Origin: Bythopirellula polymerisocia
Lineage (GTDB): Bacteria > Planctomycetota > Planctomycetia > Pirellulales > Lacipirellulaceae
NCBI RefSeq assembly: GCF_007860015.1
Contig: NZ_SJPS01000007.1
Span: 307,855-371,854 of the forward strand
Length of the DNA stretch: 64,000 bases
Direction of reading: 5' to 3'
In this document: positions 51,701 through 60,594 of the stretch, piece after piece
How the letters are laid out: each line of letters begins with the position of its first letter
Position numbering within the stretch: the first letter of the stretch is position 1
The notes under the pieces: generated by a model
Seen by the model: only the letters and a program-made list of their open reading frames with translations
Told to the model about the DNA's origin: nothing
The model's database searches: none
Made by a program: the position numbers and the translations under genes

Positions 51701-52138
51701 ATGAATCAGCAGATTCATTGCCCAAACCCGAGCGATTTAATGCGATTGTTTACATACGGCACGTTGATGTTTCCTGAGGTGTGGCAGCGCATCTCCATCG
51801 GTGAGTTCCCTGCTCGGCCGGCGACACTGCGCGGCTACGCCATCTTTCGAGTGAAGAATGCTGTCTATCCGGGGATCATTCGGGCAGAGGAAGATTTGGT
51901 CGTGAATGGACTTCTCTACGACGATCTCGACGACGACACGCTGTTCGAATTGGATACCTACGAATCTAGTTTCTACAAGCGGATTCCGGTTGTAGCCATT
52001 ACCGCAGATGGTGCTGAGCAGGAATGTCATGCCTACGTTGTACCCGATAATCGGCGGGATTTGCTAACCGACGAGTCTTGGGACGCGGTTCAGTTTCGTA
52101 AAAGCGAGCTTGAGAAGTATCTACATGGACAACATTAG
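51701..52138 (+). CDS. gamma-glutamylcyclotransferase-like (AIG2/GGCT) protein
   Basis: The family's substrate loop is clear as RLFTYGTLMFPEVWQRI, followed by the barrel strands LRGYAIFRVKNAVYPGI, VNGLLYDDLDDDTLFELD with catalytic Glu-containing LDTYESSFYKR. Length 145 aa is normal. GGCT-like enzymes release 5-oxoproline from gamma-glutamyl amines; AIG2-like members vary. It starts 2 nt after the sthA stop, so co-transcription is likely, and it overlaps the convergent M16 peptidase stop by 4 bp. Confidence 0.82.
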   Translation: MNQQIHCPNPSDLMRLFTYGTLMFPEVWQRISIGEFPARPATLRGYAIFRVKNAVYPGIIRAEEDLVVNGLLYDDLDDDTLFELDTYESSFYKRIPVVAITADGAEQECHAYVVPDNRRDLLTDESWDAVQFRKSELEKYLHGQH

Positions 52139-53367
52139 GTCGGCCAGGATTCTAACGGGCCGATCGTGACTGTTGTGTGCCGAGTTAGCGGGAAATCAGT
52201 GAGCACTTGCTCGATCTCATTGATTGTCACGGCTTCGAGAGCTTTTAGATCATCGGCCACACTTCGATACTCGCGGCGTTGGAGCCAGTTGCCACCGACA
52301 TTGAATAGTCGATTGCGAGGCCGCTCACTGCCAAGCACGACTCGGGCCTTGACCTTGCTTTTGGCCTGATGAAGTTCTTGCTCTGTGAAACCTTGTTGCT
52401 GCGCAACACCTTGAAGCTCGCTCATCCGAGAATAGTTTTCGGCGGCGTCTTTGGGGGCGCAACTCAGCCAACTGAAATACATCCCTGCCCCTTGATATTC
52501 GTAGTGGCCCGTGCTGGCACTCTCCACAATTCCAGGATCGACAAGCTCCCAATAGAGTCGACTCCCAGAATCATCACCAAACATGGTTGCCAAGAGCTTG
52601 GCGGCAAATCGTCGGTCGTCTTCCGCAGCGGGGGCGTCAGCCAACTGCAAGACATACTGCTGAGTTGACGCCGGACGGGCCACACATTGAAAACTTGAAT
52701 GAGAATGATAAGGGGGCAAGTCCCTGACCGTCAAAGCTGGTTTCCATTGGCCGCAGCGGCTTTCCACCTGCTTGACCAAGGCATCGAAGTCAACCTTTCC
52801 AGCCGCAGCGACGAATAGGTTGTCCGATGCATATCGCGACTCAAAGTAATCCCTCATTTGTTCGACGGCGAGTTCGCCAACGGTGAACTCGGTCCCTAAC
52901 ACGCTACGAGCTAAGGGGTGCAGGCCGTAGTGGAGTTCTTTGATTTTGTCGTCCATGCCAAACGGCGGCTGATCGGCATACATCTGGATCTCTTCGATGA
53001 TGACCTTCTTCTCCATGTCGAAGTCTTCCTCGCGAAGGCTGGGACGCATAATGTCGGCTAGTATGTCGATCACTCCCTCCTGATATTCGGGCAGCACCGA
53101 GGCGTAGTAGACCGTGTTTTCCTCGCTCGTGAAGGCATTGTAATGGGCCCCCAATTCATCGAACTCACGGTTTACATCATCCGCCGACCGGCGCGGAGTT
53201 CCCTTAAATACCATGTGCTCCAAGAAATGGCTCACACCGGCGACTTCGTCGGTTTCGTCTCTTGCGCCGGTGCGGACGAAAAAACCCAGGCCCACTGAGT
53301 GAGCAGTGTCATTGCATTCGGCGACAATTTCCAGGCCATTGTCGAGCGTGTGACTACGAAACTTCAC
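52135..53367 (-). CDS. M16 zinc peptidase, catalytic
   Basis: The inverted zinc motif HFLEH (His47, Glu50, His51) is intact in VSHFLEHMVFKGTPRR, and the distal Glu lies in KKVIIEEIQMYADQPP about 75 residues later. Two M16 lobes (about 1-210 and 220-410) give a 410-aa subunit, as in mitochondrial processing peptidase beta and bacterial PqqL/YmxG-like pairs. The C-terminal lobe has GSRLYWELVDPGIVESA. Its start overlaps the partner gene's stop by 14 bp. Absence of a signal peptide suggests a cytosolic enzyme or non-classical export. Confidence 0.9.
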   Translation of the reverse strand: MKFRSHTLDNGLEIVAECNDTAHSVGLGFFVRTGARDETDEVAGVSHFLEHMVFKGTPRRSADDVNREFDELGAHYNAFTSEENTVYYASVLPEYQEGVIDILADIMRPSLREEDFDMEKKVIIEEIQMYADQPPFGMDDKIKELHYGLHPLARSVLGTEFTVGELAVEQMRDYFESRYASDNLFVAAAGKVDFDALVKQVESRCGQWKPALTVRDLPPYHSHSSFQCVARPASTQQYVLQLADAPAAEDDRRFAAKLLATMFGDDSGSRLYWELVDPGIVESASTGHYEYQGAGMYFSWLSCAPKDAAENYSRMSELQGVAQQQGFTEQELHQAKSKVKARVVLGSERPRNRLFNVGGNWLQRREYRSVADDLKALEAVTINEIEQVLTDFPLTRHTTVTIGPLESWPT

Positions 53368-54622
53368 GGGGCAACTCCAAGGGACGTGGTCCTAACGTAG
53401 CAAAAGTAAAGTCCCGTGGAGGATGCGACTCGAGATACTCGTTGATCATAGGACCGGTCAATTCGTCTACCAATTGGCCAAGCTCAACAAGAGTGCGGAC
53501 ACGGCCGAGGTGATACCATTCCCGGGCAATCGACCCACTCCGCGAGCTTGTGGACTCCTGCTGCATGATCAGCCCGCTCTTAATACGAGCTTTCAGCCGG
53601 GAAAGCTCTTCCGGCAACACGCCATCTCGCAGTCTCAAAAGCTCAGCATGGGTCACGTCCAATGTTTCCTGGGCACGTTCTTCTGATGTCCCCGCATAGC
53701 AAAGCACACGAGCCCGATCAAGTTGCGTTTGGAGAGATGCACTCACGGTATAGCAGAGTCCACGGCGTTCGCGGACCTCAGTAAAGAGTCGCGAGCTCAT
53801 CCCGCCACTGAGAACACCCACTGCAGCCCAGGCCCTCAGATAGTCCGGATCTCGGTAGGGGACACTCGGATAGGCAATGCCAATATGGCATTGATTCGAG
53901 TCATACTCAAGATGGGGGGCACCCATGTCAGCTTGCTTTTCGACGATCATAGGAACATCGTTCACTTGCCAATCGCCGAATAACTCTTCGACATGATCTA
54001 CAAGCTGTTCCCACTCGAAATTTCCAGCCACCCCCAGGATAGCGGAATTCGGACGATAATAGTGTGACCAGTGCTCGGTAAGCTGTGGAGAGGAGATGGC
54101 AGCTATTCCCGCTTCACTACCGTGGCTCGAACGTCCCCATGGTTCGGGATAAGTCCGCCGCCGCAATTCGATCATGAGTCTTTGTGACGGTTCATCATCG
54201 ATAGAATAGATCTCCTGTAAACAAACCGATTTGCCTGCGTCCAGTTGATCACCTGGCAAATGGGGCCGACGTACGATGTCGGAGTAGATAGCCAACATCT
54301 CGTAGAGACTGTCTGCGAGTGTGGCCGCGCTGAAACTAGTCTGCGTCGCACCGACGGACTCGCCTCGCTCGACACCTAGAACTTCTAAATCATTGATCAA
54401 AGCCCGGCTGTCGCGACTGCCTGCTCCGCGAAGCACCATGTCACACAACACCGATGCAAGGCCCAGGCGATCAACAGGATCGGCACTGTAGCCACACGGC
54501 ACAAGCAGTGTTATTGCGGCAGACTGGACCGAGTTGTTCGGTTCGCCAACCAGCGACATACCATTGGCCAGCCGATGTGAGAAGATCGTATGGGGGAGTT
54601 TTTTATCGGTGGTAGCAGTCAT
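53354..54622 (-). CDS. M16 peptidase-like non-catalytic partner
   Basis: This subunit has the M16 fold but no HxxEH; the equivalent segment reads LGLASVLCDMVLRGAGS. The C-terminal Arg/Tyr pair used for substrate binding in the alpha-type subunits is kept (SSRLFTEVRERRGLCYTVSA). So it should form a heterodimer with the catalytic protein encoded next. I use the ATG at 54622 (MTATTDKKLPHTIF), where the family sequence begins; the frame opens 28 codons upstream. The pair overlaps by 14 bp. Confidence 0.88.
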   Translation of the reverse strand: MTATTDKKLPHTIFSHRLANGMSLVGEPNNSVQSAAITLLVPCGYSADPVDRLGLASVLCDMVLRGAGSRDSRALINDLEVLGVERGESVGATQTSFSAATLADSLYEMLAIYSDIVRRPHLPGDQLDAGKSVCLQEIYSIDDEPSQRLMIELRRRTYPEPWGRSSHGSEAGIAAISSPQLTEHWSHYYRPNSAILGVAGNFEWEQLVDHVEELFGDWQVNDVPMIVEKQADMGAPHLEYDSNQCHIGIAYPSVPYRDPDYLRAWAAVGVLSGGMSSRLFTEVRERRGLCYTVSASLQTQLDRARVLCYAGTSEERAQETLDVTHAELLRLRDGVLPEELSRLKARIKSGLIMQQESTSSRSGSIAREWYHLGRVRTLVELGQLVDELTGPMINEYLESHPPRDFTFATLGPRPLELPREVS

Positions 54623-54708
54623 CGAGGGATGCAAATCCTGAAATCGCCAAGTATCCAGTGAAGCTCGGTTCAGACGAAGGATTCGGCCCCACGAGCAATG
54701 CAGCAAGC

Positions 54709-55290
54709 CTAACTTCCTGCGGGGATACAGGCAAGTTCAACTGATTTGTAGAGGGTGCGGACCGAGCGAAAACCAAGCCGCTGGTAGAGCTGCACGGCAC
54801 TGCGGTTTTCGGCCGTTACTTCAAGGCCAACGCGAGTGATTCCCACCTGCTGCATACCCAATAAACTGGCCACCAGCAATCCCTTACCCAGCCCCAGGCC
54901 TCGATGGTCGGCAACTACACCGACGTTTTGAATGTTTGCGCCATTCTTTTGAGTCCGGACCGCCTGGATCGTGCCACAGTATTCAGCGTTGCGAAAACCC
55001 GCTCCGACGTACTCGACTAGCCAAGTCGCTTCGGGCACGAAGCCATCCTTTGCCTTAATTTCTGACATCAGCCTCTGGCAGCCTTCCAATTCAGCTAGAC
55101 ACGGGAAAACTTGGGCATCGATCCCTCCCTGGAAGCTATGATACTTCACTTCAGCATGACGTTGAGTAAGAGAATGGTGCCAGGGAACTAAGAGATACCC
55201 ATGCGGCAACCGCAGCATAGGAGCCTGCCAACGCAGGAGGTTCATCTCCATGCGGTAACGCTTCACATAATGAAAATTCATGAACCGCAT
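54709..55290 (-). CDS. GNAT family N-acetyltransferase
   Basis: The acetyl-CoA-binding core appears in the C-terminal half: IQNVGVVADHRGLGLGKGLL (V-x-x-x-x-R-G-x-G-x-G/A) and VTRVGLEVTAENRSAVQLYQ leading to RLGFRSVRTLYK. The N-terminal 90 residues (LRWQAPMLRLPHGYLLVPWH) are a planctomycete-type extension. Acceptor substrate unknown. I use the ATG at 55290; a GTG at 55332 would add 14 residues. The gene lies upstream of the M16 pair on the same strand, about 85 bp away, and could share a transcript with it. Confidence 0.8.
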   Translation of the reverse strand: MRFMNFHYVKRYRMEMNLLRWQAPMLRLPHGYLLVPWHHSLTQRHAEVKYHSFQGGIDAQVFPCLAELEGCQRLMSEIKAKDGFVPEATWLVEYVGAGFRNAEYCGTIQAVRTQKNGANIQNVGVVADHRGLGLGKGLLVASLLGMQQVGITRVGLEVTAENRSAVQLYQRLGFRSVRTLYKSVELACIPAGS

Positions 55291-55512
55291 GGCAGGCTGC
55301 GACGCACCAAGGGAATCGTTAACACTCAACACTGTTGCTTATAGGATACCACACCCGCCAAAGGAAGAAAGCAAATCCTGCGAAGTTCGGCTAAAATGGC
55401 ACGCTCAGGTCGCAAATTACCGGATTTAATCCCCTTTCCATCTGAAAAATCCTACGGCCTTGTTCAGACTCATCCACTCTTGAAGAGGGTTGAGAGATCC
55501 CAGATGTTAAGA

Positions 55513-55926
55513 CTACTGCTCGTCTAAGAAAGCTTTCATCGCAGCGAGAGTCTCTGGGCTGACATGATGTTCGATCCCCTCGCTGTCGGCAGCAGCAGCA
55601 GACTCGCCAACTCCAATCGCCAATAAGAATTGGAACACCACTTCGTGACGCTGCTGTGAGGTCTCAGCCAGCCGACGTCCAGCTTTCGTGAGTTCAATAG
55701 GGGCATAAGGGGCAGTGGTGACGTAGCCGTCTCGTTCCAGGCGACTAATAGTACGATTGACCGTAACGTGGCTTACTTGAAATTGCTGAGCTAAATCTAC
55801 GGCTCGACAAGTGCCACTGGCATCGACAATATCGGCGATAGCCTCGACATAGTCCTCAGCCAGCTCCGTGCGATGATCGGAACGGACGCGAGAATGGCGA
55901 TTAATCTTTTGTTTTTTGGTTGCCAA
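55513..55926 (-). CDS. mntR: MntR/DtxR-family metal-responsive regulator
   Basis: The 137-aa product has the DtxR-type winged helix-turn-helix (ELAEDYVEAIADI, AVDLAQQFQVSHVTVNRTIS, DGYVTTAPYAPIELTKAG) and a dimerisation/metal domain in which HEVVFQFLLAIGVGESAAAADSE leads to GIEHHVS. The Glu and His in the HE and IEHH segments are the usual metal ligands. No SH3 domain, as in MntR of enterobacteria. The start is TTG (55926). It is divergent from the DUF1559-metal transport unit, with a palindrome between, so it probably represses that unit when Mn2+ is plentiful (inference). Confidence 0.85.
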   Translation of the reverse strand: MATKKQKINRHSRVRSDHRTELAEDYVEAIADIVDASGTCRAVDLAQQFQVSHVTVNRTISRLERDGYVTTAPYAPIELTKAGRRLAETSQQRHEVVFQFLLAIGVGESAAAADSEGIEHHVSPETLAAMKAFLDEQ

Positions 55927-56005
55927 AAGCGAATCTCTCTAAATCCGAGAATATTTTCTTTCTCCCCTTGCAACAAGTTTAGCCAATGATACACTTAAAG
56001 GCAAA

Positions 56006-56021
56006 TGTAGCACAGGCTACA
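56006..56021. promoter_or_regulatory. candidate MntR operator palindrome
   Basis: TGTAGC-ACAG-GCTACA is a perfect 6-bp-armed palindrome in the 122-bp gap between the divergent mntR and DUF1559 starts, 28 bp upstream of the latter. It is the only obvious dyad there. That it binds the regulator is inference. Confidence 0.4.
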
Positions 56022-56048
56022 CATCGATGTCCCTGTGGAAAATAGGTT

Positions 56049-57113
56049 ATGAATCGGTTGAGAATTCGCGGTTTCAGCTTGGTTGAATTGCTTGTAGTCA
56101 TTGCCATCATAGGCACCTTGATTGCTTTATTGTTGCCCGCCGTTCAGGCGGCGCGCGAGGCTGCCCGGAGGATGCAGTGCGTCAATAACCTCAAGCAATT
56201 GGGCCTAGCGATGCATGGTTTTGAGAGCAGTCAACGGAGGTTGCCTCCTGGCTATGCCTCAAATTCGACCAGTTCACCTCCACCAGCAACGCGAGACCCT
56301 TCCACCTGGGACGCCCCACCCGGATGGGCTTGGGGGGCCTATTTGCTTCCTCAGCTAGAGCAATCCGCCATCAGTAACCAAACCGACCCAAAAATTCCTT
56401 TATGGGACCCCCGACACGAGCAGGCTATTGGAACTACCTTAGAAACTTTTTTGTGTCCGACAAGTTCTGGTCCCAGAGAGCCGTTCTTGGTAACCGATCC
56501 TTCCGGGAATCCGCTGATGATAGAAGGACGGCAAGTCGAAGTTGGCCGCTCGCACTTTGTTGCCAGCCACGGTCAGGAATCTTGTTGGGGCGAATGTGGT
56601 GCGGACCCTACGGCTCTGATATTTACTAACATCTATACAAGTGAGACTGCTGTAGTTCAAGTTGAGGGGGATGTCTCAAAGGTCGCAGATGGGCCTTTTT
56701 ATCGAAATTCAGTTACCGAGTTTCGCGAAATCGCTGATGGATTATCTAATACTATTTTTTTGGGCGAACATTCATCGGCGTTGAGCGACAAGACCTGGGT
56801 AGGGGTTGTCCCTGGTGCTTTGACTTTGCCGAAGTTCTTGTCTCCAGAAAATGGCGACGATGCTGCCGCAACGCTCGTGTTGGTTCATGGTGGACCATCG
56901 GGAGGAGAACTGGACATCACTGGTTTTCCAATTATCCATCCGGTAAATTTCCCCACCCTCCATGTAGGACAGATGTACGCCGAGCACCCCGGAGGAGGCA
57001 ATGTGTGCTTCGGCGACGCGGCAGTGCAGTTCGTGTCGGAAGATGTTGATCTGCTGCTTTGGGCTGAAATGTCCAGCATCGCTGAAGGCGAATTATTTAG
57101 CCAGGATTTCTAA
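56049..57113 (+). CDS. DUF1559 pseudopilin-like protein
   Basis: The N-terminus GFSLVELLVVIAIIGTLIAL is a perfect prepilin cleavage and helix motif, followed by LLPAVQAAREAARRMQCVNN and LKQLGLAMHGFE, the hallmark of the DUF1559 family that is greatly expanded in planctomycetes. The C-terminal H-X9-DG-type motif is present in altered form as EHPGGGNVCFGDAAVQFVSE. Mid-region has aromatic, Gly-rich strands. It should be processed by a prepilin peptidase and sit in or outside the inner membrane. It is the first gene of the metal-transport cluster, divergent from mntR, and the next gene begins 3 nt after its stop. A link to metal uptake or surface structure is suggested by position only. Confidence 0.92.
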   Translation: MNRLRIRGFSLVELLVVIAIIGTLIALLLPAVQAAREAARRMQCVNNLKQLGLAMHGFESSQRRLPPGYASNSTSSPPPATRDPSTWDAPPGWAWGAYLLPQLEQSAISNQTDPKIPLWDPRHEQAIGTTLETFLCPTSSGPREPFLVTDPSGNPLMIEGRQVEVGRSHFVASHGQESCWGECGADPTALIFTNIYTSETAVVQVEGDVSKVADGPFYRNSVTEFREIADGLSNTIFLGEHSSALSDKTWVGVVPGALTLPKFLSPENGDDAAATLVLVHGGPSGGELDITGFPIIHPVNFPTLHVGQMYAEHPGGGNVCFGDAAVQFVSEDVDLLLWAEMSSIAEGELFSQDF

Positions 57114-57116
57114 ACA

Positions 57117-57449
57117 ATGAGTGTACAAGACCACAAAAAAAAGATTGTGATTGCAGGTGTCCTGGGCACACTCGTTGCGGCCTTTTTGGTGCTTCCTAGT
57201 AAGTATGAAAAGGTTAGTAAGCAAACTTATGATCTAAGTTCCGCACTTTATTCGTCCTGCAACAGACACGATGGTTCGCGACTAGCACAAGTACAGAAAG
57301 AAATTGAGGCAGGTTTGGAGAAAAACGAAATCTCGACCCAAGAAGCCCAATGGCTGGGAGAGATTCTTCATCTCGCCCAGAAGGGAAACTGGACAAAGGC
57401 TAGAGCTAAAGCCAGGCAACTAATGGAAGATCAAGTTCAATACCCTTAA
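57117..57449 (+). CDS. small single-pass membrane protein of unknown function
   Basis: A 110-aa product with one N-terminal helix (IVIAGVLGTLVAAFLVLPSK) and a polar, mainly helical remainder (RLAQVQKEIEAGLEKNEIST, AQWLGEILHLAQKGNWTKA). I do not recognise a named family, though short proteins of this design often follow DUF1559 genes in planctomycetes (recollection). It starts 3 nt after DUF1559 and ends 13 nt before the metal-binding lipoprotein gene, so it is in the same transcript. Confidence 0.75.
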   Translation: MSVQDHKKKIVIAGVLGTLVAAFLVLPSKYEKVSKQTYDLSSALYSSCNRHDGSRLAQVQKEIEAGLEKNEISTQEAQWLGEILHLAQKGNWTKARAKARQLMEDQVQYP

Positions 57450-57462
57450 AAGACGAGATGTC

Positions 57463-58464
57463 ATGCAAAGAACTCCAAGACCAGTTGTTCACTACATATT
57501 TGATTGCCTCAGAAATTTACTTGTAGGTTTCGCGCTTATCGCTTTGTCGGGTTGCCAAGATTCAGTAACGCAACTATCCGAAGGCATTCAAGGCCAGACA
57601 TTTCGAGGATCTTATCCTATCAAGATCGTCTGCACTACCGGCCAAGTGGCCGAAATGCTCACACGGATTGGCGGAGAGTATGTGAAAGTAGACGCTTTAA
57701 TGGGTCCGGGAGTGGATCCCCATCTCTATCGGCCGATTGCGTCGGATGTCGGAAAACTTAATGATGCCGACGCGATTTTTTATAATGGCTTGCACCTGGA
57801 AGGGCGCATGACGGAGATGTTTGTGCAGATGGCCCGGCAAAAAGGGACCTTTGCAGTGACAGAAGGTATTGTCGAGCGCAATGACTCTCGACTGCGTGAA
57901 CCACCCGAATTTGCTGGACACTACGACCCCCATTTGTGGCATGATGTGGCACTGTGGGCTGATTGCACGAATGATGTGGCGGAGATGCTGGCTGAGTTTG
58001 ACCCAACCCATGCCGAAGACTACCGGGCGAATGCTGCAGAGTATGCGGCGGAGTTGCGTGAGTTGGACTCGTATTGCAGAACGGAGATCGCTCAGATTCC
58101 AGCAGATCGTAGAGTGTTGGTAACAGCTCACGATGCGTTTGGCTATTTTGGCAAGGCGTATGGCCTCGAGGTCTTTGGCCTCAAGGGGATCAGTACCGAG
58201 GATGAAATTGATCTGGCCCATCAGGAGGAAATCCAGAAAATGTTGGTCGAGCGTAAGGTTCCGGCTGTTTTTGTTGAGTCGGCTGTTGCCCCACGGACGG
58301 TGCGTGCCTTGGTGGAACCGTGTAAAGCTGCAGGACACGATCTCAAGGTCCCCGAGGAGGAGCTCTATGCCGATGCCCTGGGTCCTGCCGGGACTGAGGA
58401 CAGTACATACGCGGGTATGATCCGTCACAACGTGCTAACGATCGTCAACGCCCTTTCGCCTTAA
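57463..58464 (+). CDS. metal ABC transporter substrate-binding lipoprotein (Mn/Zn type)
   Basis: A ZnuA/TroA-type cluster A-I binding protein. The lipobox is LIALSGC (Cys about 31). Metal ligands are in MGPGVDPHLYRPIASDVGKL (first His), HYDPHLWHDVALWADC (second His), FVESAVAPRTVRAL (Glu) and LGPAGTEDSTYAGMI (Asp). The lack of a His-rich acidic loop favours manganese or iron over zinc, consistent with the adjacent MntR-like gene, but the metal cannot be assigned with certainty. RLREPPEFAGHYDPHLWHD carries the family's usual loop. It captures the metal outside the inner membrane. Confidence 0.9.
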   Translation: MQRTPRPVVHYIFDCLRNLLVGFALIALSGCQDSVTQLSEGIQGQTFRGSYPIKIVCTTGQVAEMLTRIGGEYVKVDALMGPGVDPHLYRPIASDVGKLNDADAIFYNGLHLEGRMTEMFVQMARQKGTFAVTEGIVERNDSRLREPPEFAGHYDPHLWHDVALWADCTNDVAEMLAEFDPTHAEDYRANAAEYAAELRELDSYCRTEIAQIPADRRVLVTAHDAFGYFGKAYGLEVFGLKGISTEDEIDLAHQEEIQKMLVERKVPAVFVESAVAPRTVRALVEPCKAAGHDLKVPEEELYADALGPAGTEDSTYAGMIRHNVLTIVNALSP

Positions 58465-58512
58465 GAGACAGAACTGGTCGCAGAAGAGACCAGTCCATTG
58501 AGATTCCTATTC

Positions 58513-59280
58513 ATGAGTCAGACCGCATTTGAAGTTCATGATATGACGGTTGCCTATCACCGGCGGCCAGTGCTTTGGGATATTGATCTGGAAATTCCCG
58601 AGGGAAAGCTTGTCGGCATCGTGGGTCCCAATGGAGCGGGCAAGACGACACTTATAAAAGCTGCCCTGGGATTGGTGCAGTTGGCCAGCGGCAAAGTAGA
58701 GATCTACGGCAAGAGCTACGAAGAACAAAGGCATCTGATCGGCTATGTCCCACAGCGAGAGTCGGTTGACTGGGATTTTCCCGTGACGGTTCGGGACGTA
58801 GTCCTGATGGGAACCTACGGTCGACTGGGCTGGTTTCGACGTCCAGGAAAGGCCGAACTTGAAATTGCCGACCGTTCCTTGCAGCATGTCGGCATGGGGG
58901 CATTTGCCAAGCGACAGATTCGCCAGCTATCGGGCGGACAGCAGCAACGTGTGTTCTTGGCACGGGCCCTTGCCCAAGAAGCCCAGATCTATTTTCTCGA
59001 CGAACCCTTTGCAGGCGTTGATGCGGCAACAGAGTCTGCCATTGTGGAACTACTCGAAGAACTCCGAACATCGGGTAAGACGGTGCTAGTGGTGCATCAC
59101 GATCTGCAGACCGTCAGTGACTATTTCGATTACGTCATCCTCTTGAACATGCGGCTGATCGCCTGTGGGCCGGTCGAAGAGACCTTTACAAACGAAAATC
59201 TGCAGAAAACCTACGGCGGTCGTCTGACGATTCTCGACGAGGCTGCCGAAGCGATCCGGCGAAGCAAACCCCTCCAATGA
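58513..59280 (+). CDS. metal ABC transporter ATP-binding protein
   Basis: From ATG 58513 (MSQTAFEVHDMTVAYHRRPV) the protein has Walker A GIVGPNGAGKTTLIKAALG, Q-loop in IGYVPQRESVDWDFPVTVRD, signature QLSGGQQQRVFLARAL, Walker B QIYFLDEPFAGVDA and H-loop VHHDLQTV. The PQRESVDWDFPVTV segment is typical of Mn/Zn/Fe transporters (MntB/TroB, ZnuC). The frame is open upstream to a TTG at 58498. It overlaps the first permease gene by 4 bp. Confidence 0.93.
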   Translation: MSQTAFEVHDMTVAYHRRPVLWDIDLEIPEGKLVGIVGPNGAGKTTLIKAALGLVQLASGKVEIYGKSYEEQRHLIGYVPQRESVDWDFPVTVRDVVLMGTYGRLGWFRRPGKAELEIADRSLQHVGMGAFAKRQIRQLSGGQQQRVFLARALAQEAQIYFLDEPFAGVDAATESAIVELLEELRTSGKTVLVVHHDLQTVSDYFDYVILLNMRLIACGPVEETFTNENLQKTYGGRLTILDEAAEAIRRSKPLQ

Positions 59281-60557
59281 TCAGTCTTTCGCTCAGCGAC
59301 AAAGTGATGATCGGCACGGCCCTCTTAGGTGGCATGTCCGGGGTTGTGGGCAGCTTTGCCGTTCTGCGAGGCAGGGCGCTCGTGGGAGACATGCTCGCCC
59401 ATGCGGCACTGCCCGGAGTGTGTCTGGCCTTTCTCATTACGGGAAATCGACACTTGCTCGGATTATCACTCGGTGCCTTGGCTAGTGGGTTAGCCGCGAT
59501 CGCAGCGGTGACTGTAATCCTGCGTTGGACCCGTACGAAGGAGGATGCCGCGATCGGGATTGTGCTGAGCACGTTTTTTGGTGCCGGTGTGGTCCTCTTG
59601 TCAGTTGTGCAAAAGCCTTCGACCGGCGGTAATAAAGCCGGACTACACGCCTATTTATTTGGTGAACCAGGCGGGATGCTCAATAGCGACGTATTGCTCC
59701 TAGCCGGGGTGGCTGTCGTCGTGTTGGCAATGGTTGCACTATTCTACAAAGAATTCTTGGTCGTATGCTTCGACACAGACTTCGCCCAATCGCAGGGGTG
59801 GCCTACGCTCTGGCTCGATCTCGCGATGATGGCAGCGCTGGCTGTTGTGACCATCGTCGGCCTCCCGATTGTCGGGGTGATTTTGATGGCGGCGATGATC
59901 ATCCTGCCCGCGGCAACGGCACGGTTTTGGACCAACCGGCTCTCGGTGATGTTACTAGTGAGTTGCGGATTCGGTGCCGCAGCAGGTGTCTTGGGTACAC
60001 GTTTAGGACGCGGCTATCCCGCGGGGGCAGCTATCGTGCTCACGGCTTCTTTCTTATTCTTGGTATCGCTGTTGTTTGCGCCGCAGAAGGGTTTGGTTGC
60101 TCGACTATTGGTGGAGTATCGTCTGCGTCGTCGTATAGCTGACGAGCATTTGCTACGGACCCTGTACGAGTTGAGCGAGCCACAATTGCCGGAATCACCC
60201 GTGATCCCGCTGGAAAGCGTGCGAGAATATCGCCACTGGAATTCACTGGAGCGTGTACTGGAGCGTGCTCGTGACGAGGAACTAATTGAATGGGGGGAGG
60301 AGCAAGTGCAGTTGACCCCGCTGGGTGTGCATCGTGCGGCGCAGCTCACAAAAGCTCACCGCCTGTGGGAATTGTATTTGATGGATTATGCCAACATCGC
60401 CCCCGACCATGTCGACCGCGATGCCGATGATGTAGAGCACATGCTCCCTGAAGCATTGCTTGTCAAATTAGAAGAAGAGTTAGCTGCCGAGGGTCGGCTT
60501 CCAGCAGTATTGGCAGAGGTGCCTGAGTCGCCCCATGAGTTAAGCCCTGAAACCTAG
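59277..60557 (+). CDS. metal ABC transporter permease fused to DtxR-like domain (first)
   Basis: Residues 1-270 are a ZnuB/TroC-type permease with eight or nine helices (GMSGVVGSFAVLRGRALVGDMLAHAALPG, cut here by function; VVTIVGLPIVGVILMAAMI). After LVARLLVEYRLRRRIADEH, residues 285-425 are soluble and resemble the DtxR/MntR family: a winged-helix part (LRTLYELSEPQLPESPVIPL, RDEELIEWGEEQVQLTPLG) then the dimerisation/metal domain HRLWELYLMDYANIAP with VDRDADDVEHMLPEALLVKL. Ligand-like His and Glu remain in VEHML, but the HEEA-type motif reads DRDA. The tail may sense cytosolic metal (inference). Confidence 0.85.
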   Translation: MISLSLSDKVMIGTALLGGMSGVVGSFAVLRGRALVGDMLAHAALPGVCLAFLITGNRHLLGLSLGALASGLAAIAAVTVILRWTRTKEDAAIGIVLSTFFGAGVVLLSVVQKPSTGGNKAGLHAYLFGEPGGMLNSDVLLLAGVAVVVLAMVALFYKEFLVVCFDTDFAQSQGWPTLWLDLAMMAALAVVTIVGLPIVGVILMAAMIILPAATARFWTNRLSVMLLVSCGFGAAAGVLGTRLGRGYPAGAAIVLTASFLFLVSLLFAPQKGLVARLLVEYRLRRRIADEHLLRTLYELSEPQLPESPVIPLESVREYRHWNSLERVLERARDEELIEWGEEQVQLTPLGVHRAAQLTKAHRLWELYLMDYANIAPDHVDRDADDVEHMLPEALLVKLEEELAAEGRLPAVLAEVPESPHELSPET

Positions 60558-60594
60558 AGTACCTGCGACTCGTTGAGTCTCGGCTATTTGTAAT

